Of a stretch of DNA of 5,729 nucleotides, positions 3,713 to 5,729 are shown piece by piece (the stretch's first letter is position 1; every line of letters begins with the position of its first letter). Location: the NCBI GenBank assembly GCA_964445775.1, contig CAYUMH010000190.1, forward strand, positions 1 through 5,729, in the 5' to 3' direction. The position numbers were made by a program, and so were the translations under genes. The DNA is from Terrimonas sp964445775 (GTDB lineage: Bacteria > Bacteroidota > Bacteroidia > Chitinophagales > Chitinophagaceae). Under the pieces are notes generated by a model. It did not search any database, was not told the origin of the DNA, and saw only the letters and a list, made by a program, of their open reading frames with translations.

Positions 3713-5729
3713 ATGAAACTATACACTACAATTTTAATACCCCTGATATTTTTCTTTGGTATTATAACCTCAAATGCACAATCCGGTACCGGGAAAATAG
3801 CAGGTAAGGTTACTACGAGTGATAATAATAATGCCGTTGGAGTAACGGTAGAACTATTTGGTAAGGATGTAAAAACAATTACTAATGAGTTAGGCGAGTT
3901 TAATTTTAATAAACTTATACCCGGAAATTATACGGTCAGAATTTCTCTTGTTGGCCACGAAAACATTCAAGAAAACATAAGTGTATTAGCGGGAAAAACA
4001 AATGCAATTGAAGTCAAGCTAAACATTAGCGCACTGGATTTAGGAGAAGTAGTAGTTATAGGCCATAAAAACGATATAGTTGCCAATACAGCCTCAAACT
4101 CTTTACGTGTACAAACACCACTTATTGAACTGCCTCAAAATGTGCAGATAGTTACTTCAAAAGTTTTGAACAACCAGCAGGTAATAAGCATGAGTGATGG
4201 TTTAATAAGAAATGTTAGTGGAACCACCAGATCAGAGCATTGGGGCGATTTATATGCCAATATCTCTGCCCGTGGTTCTCAAATTCAAGCTTTTAGAAAC
4301 GGAATGAATGTTGTTGCATCTTATTGGGGGCCATTAACTGAAGATATGAGCTTTGTTGAACGTGTTGAATTTGTAAAAGGCCCGGCCGGGTTTATGTTAG
4401 CCAACGGCGACCCCAGTGGCTTGTATAATGTAGTAACTAAAAAACCTACCGGAGAAACAAAAGGAGAAGTGAATTTTACAATGGGTAGTTATGATTTGTA
4501 CAGGGGCAGTCTGGACGTAGACGGAGCGCTGAGTAGAGATAAAAGACTGTTGTACAGACTTAATGTAGCTGCACAAAATAAGGGTTCTCACCGGGATTAT
4601 GAGTATAATAACAGGTATGCAATTGCTCCGGTAATTTCATATCAGTTAGATGAAAACACAAAATTAACGCTGGAGTACAATGGGCAATTTGCTAAAATGA
4701 CAGAAGTAGGGTCTTATTATGTTTTTTCGAGAAAAGGTTATGGCACTTTCCCTGTTAACTTTACCTATACTAATCCTGGATTGCCGCCAACAAAAATTAA
4801 TGATAATAGTGGTTATTTAACTTTTGAACATCGGTTTAACAGCGATTGGAAGCTTACAGCACAAGGATCATATTTCGGATATAACCAGGTAGGAATGAGT
4901 TCCTGGCCATCTTATTTAGCACCTACTGGCGATAGCCTTATAAGAAATGTAGGAATATGGGATGCTAAAAGTAAAATGGCTTTAGGTCAGTTTTTTTTAA
5001 ACGGTACATTTAATATAGGGCTGGTACGTCATCGGTTGCTAGCAGGTATAGATGCTGCTGATAAAAATTATTATGCAGATTGGGGACAATCGCATGACTT
5101 AGATTCTATTGGTGCTATGTTTAACCCTTCTAATCCCAGCTACGGTGTTCCCGTAAAAGGCTATCCTGTATTTGACAGAACGACTCCAATTGAAGAAAGA
5201 GCAATAAAAGCAGGCGGTATTCAAAAACAAAAATACTCAAGTATATATATACAGAACGAGATGGCATTTTTTCAAGAAAAACTTCGCTTGACAGTTGCGG
5301 GTAGATACACGAATGTGAGTCAAGTGTATGGTGTAAATGTTGCATATTCAAAAGCAAAACATTTTACACCAAGGATAGGTATAAGCTATTCCTTAAATAA
5401 ATCTTTCTCCGTTTATTCTTTGTATGATCAGGCATTTGTTCCACAGGCAGGAAGAATATGGGGCCAAAATGGCACTGTAAAACCCATTACAGGTAATAAC
5501 CTGGAAATAGGGTTAAAAAAGAACTGGTTTGATGGCAGGTGGGCTACTACTTTATCTGCCTATCGCATACTAAAAAAGAATGAGCTTGTTGGAGATCCTA
5601 TACATAGTACGCCAAGTAACAGTTATAGCATGGTATTGGGCGAAAAAGTTGCGAGGGGTGTGGAGTTTGATGCAAGGGGTACAATACTTCCCGGGTTTAC
5701 CGCAATAGCCAACTATGCATTTACTGAAG
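3713..5729 (+). CDS. TonB-dependent siderophore-type receptor (3' end outside window)
   Basis: An open frame of 672 codons with no stop before the window edge. Residues 1-22 form a Sec signal peptide, with probable cleavage in SNA-Q. Residues 27 to about 106 are a carboxypeptidase-regulatory-like beta-sandwich (GKIAGKVTTSD, ELGEFNFNKLIPGNYTVRISLVG in two parts), common on Bacteroidota receptors. A TonB-box-like EVVVIG lies at 112-117. The plug spans about 124-250: ELPQNVQIVTSKVL, ISARGSQIQAFRNGM, VEFVKGPAGFMLANGDPSG (218-236) and NVVTKKPTG (239-247). These blocks are typical of the FhuE/FpvA-like siderophore receptor group. The outer-membrane beta-barrel follows; family length suggests roughly 100-150 residues are missing. 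The receptor would import a ferric siderophore or similar ligand using TonB energy, but the ligand cannot be read from sequence. No STN domain is present, so direct signalling to an ECF factor is not expected. ATG 3713 gives the full signal peptide. Confidence 0.93.
   Translation, partial: MKLYTTILIPLIFFFGIITSNAQSGTGKIAGKVTTSDNNNAVGVTVELFGKDVKTITNELGEFNFNKLIPGNYTVRISLVGHENIQENISVLAGKTNAIEVKLNISALDLGEVVVIGHKNDIVANTASNSLRVQTPLIELPQNVQIVTSKVLNNQQVISMSDGLIRNVSGTTRSEHWGDLYANISARGSQIQAFRNGMNVVASYWGPLTEDMSFVERVEFVKGPAGFMLANGDPSGLYNVVTKKPTGETKGEVNFTMGSYDLYRGSLDVDGALSRDKRLLYRLNVAAQNKGSHRDYEYNNRYAIAPVISYQLDENTKLTLEYNGQFAKMTEVGSYYVFSRKGYGTFPVNFTYTNPGLPPTKINDNSGYLTFEHRFNSDWKLTAQGSYFGYNQVGMSSWPSYLAPTGDSLIRNVGIWDAKSKMALGQFFLNGTFNIGLVRHRLLAGIDAADKNYYADWGQSHDLDSIGAMFNPSNPSYGVPVKGYPVFDRTTPIEERAIKAGGIQKQKYSSIYIQNEMAFFQEKLRLTVAGRYTNVSQVYGVNVAYSKAKHFTPRIGISYSLNKSFSVYSLYDQAFVPQAGRIWGQNGTVKPITGNNLEIGLKKNWFDGRWATTLSAYRILKKNELVGDPIHSTPSNSYSMVLGEKVARGVEFDARGTILPGFTAIANYAFTE

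Noticed and set aside
5130..5357. Minus-strand open frame of 75 codons inside the receptor gene
   Set aside because: It is fully antisense to the beta-barrel coding region, with no sign of an independent gene. The similar frame at 4397-4591 is rejected for the same reason.

Overview
The window looks like chromosome from a member of the Bacteroidota, probably Chitinophagaceae or a near relative. The signs are a TonB-dependent receptor with a carboxypeptidase-regulatory-like N-terminal domain, gene starts without Shine-Dalgarno sequences behind A/T-rich leaders, an RskA-type anti-sigma factor whose N-terminus is typical of that phylum, and a lipoprotein with a Bacteroidota-style surface export signal. 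All supported genes are on the + strand.

Layout. Bases 1-316 hold the 3' end of an ECF sigma factor gene (end of region 2, linker, region 4). It overlaps by 4 bases (GTGA) the gene for its presumed membrane anti-sigma factor (313-1134, GTG start). A strong intrinsic terminator (1155-1189) closes that unit. Three genes follow, separated by only 30 and 44 bases: two paralogous ferritin-like proteins with twin-arginine export signals (1303-2016 and 2047-2856), then a small secreted, extremely tryptophan-rich repeat protein (2901-3305). A second strong terminator (3357-3393) ends this group. A gene-free stretch of about 320 bases follows, with a long A/T-rich inverted repeat (3446-3484) and a short palindrome cluster (3636-3654). 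From 3713 to the window end runs an incomplete TonB-dependent receptor of the siderophore-receptor type.

How the parts may fit together. The sigma/anti-sigma pair probably senses an envelope signal, and an obvious candidate target is the adjacent ferritin-like/Trp-rich operon. Both ferritin-like proteins keep a full set of candidate di-metal ligands (Glu, ExxH, Glu, ExxH). Both carry Arg-Arg at residues 24-25, which fits export of folded, metal-loaded protein by Tat. The first appears to be a lipoprotein with a surface-export signal (Cys44 followed by KKDD); the second lacks any Cys and should be periplasmic or membrane-tethered by its signal segment. The receptor is a separate transcription unit and lacks the STN signalling domain, so its link to the sigma factor is only proximity and a possible shared iron theme.

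The most unusual items are the Trp-rich protein (15 Trp in about 111 mature residues, with an Asp-box-like unit repeating at alternating 15/17-residue spacing) and a CATTCAyTCA element found in the leader of all three operon genes, exactly three bases after the preceding stop codon in the two internal cases.
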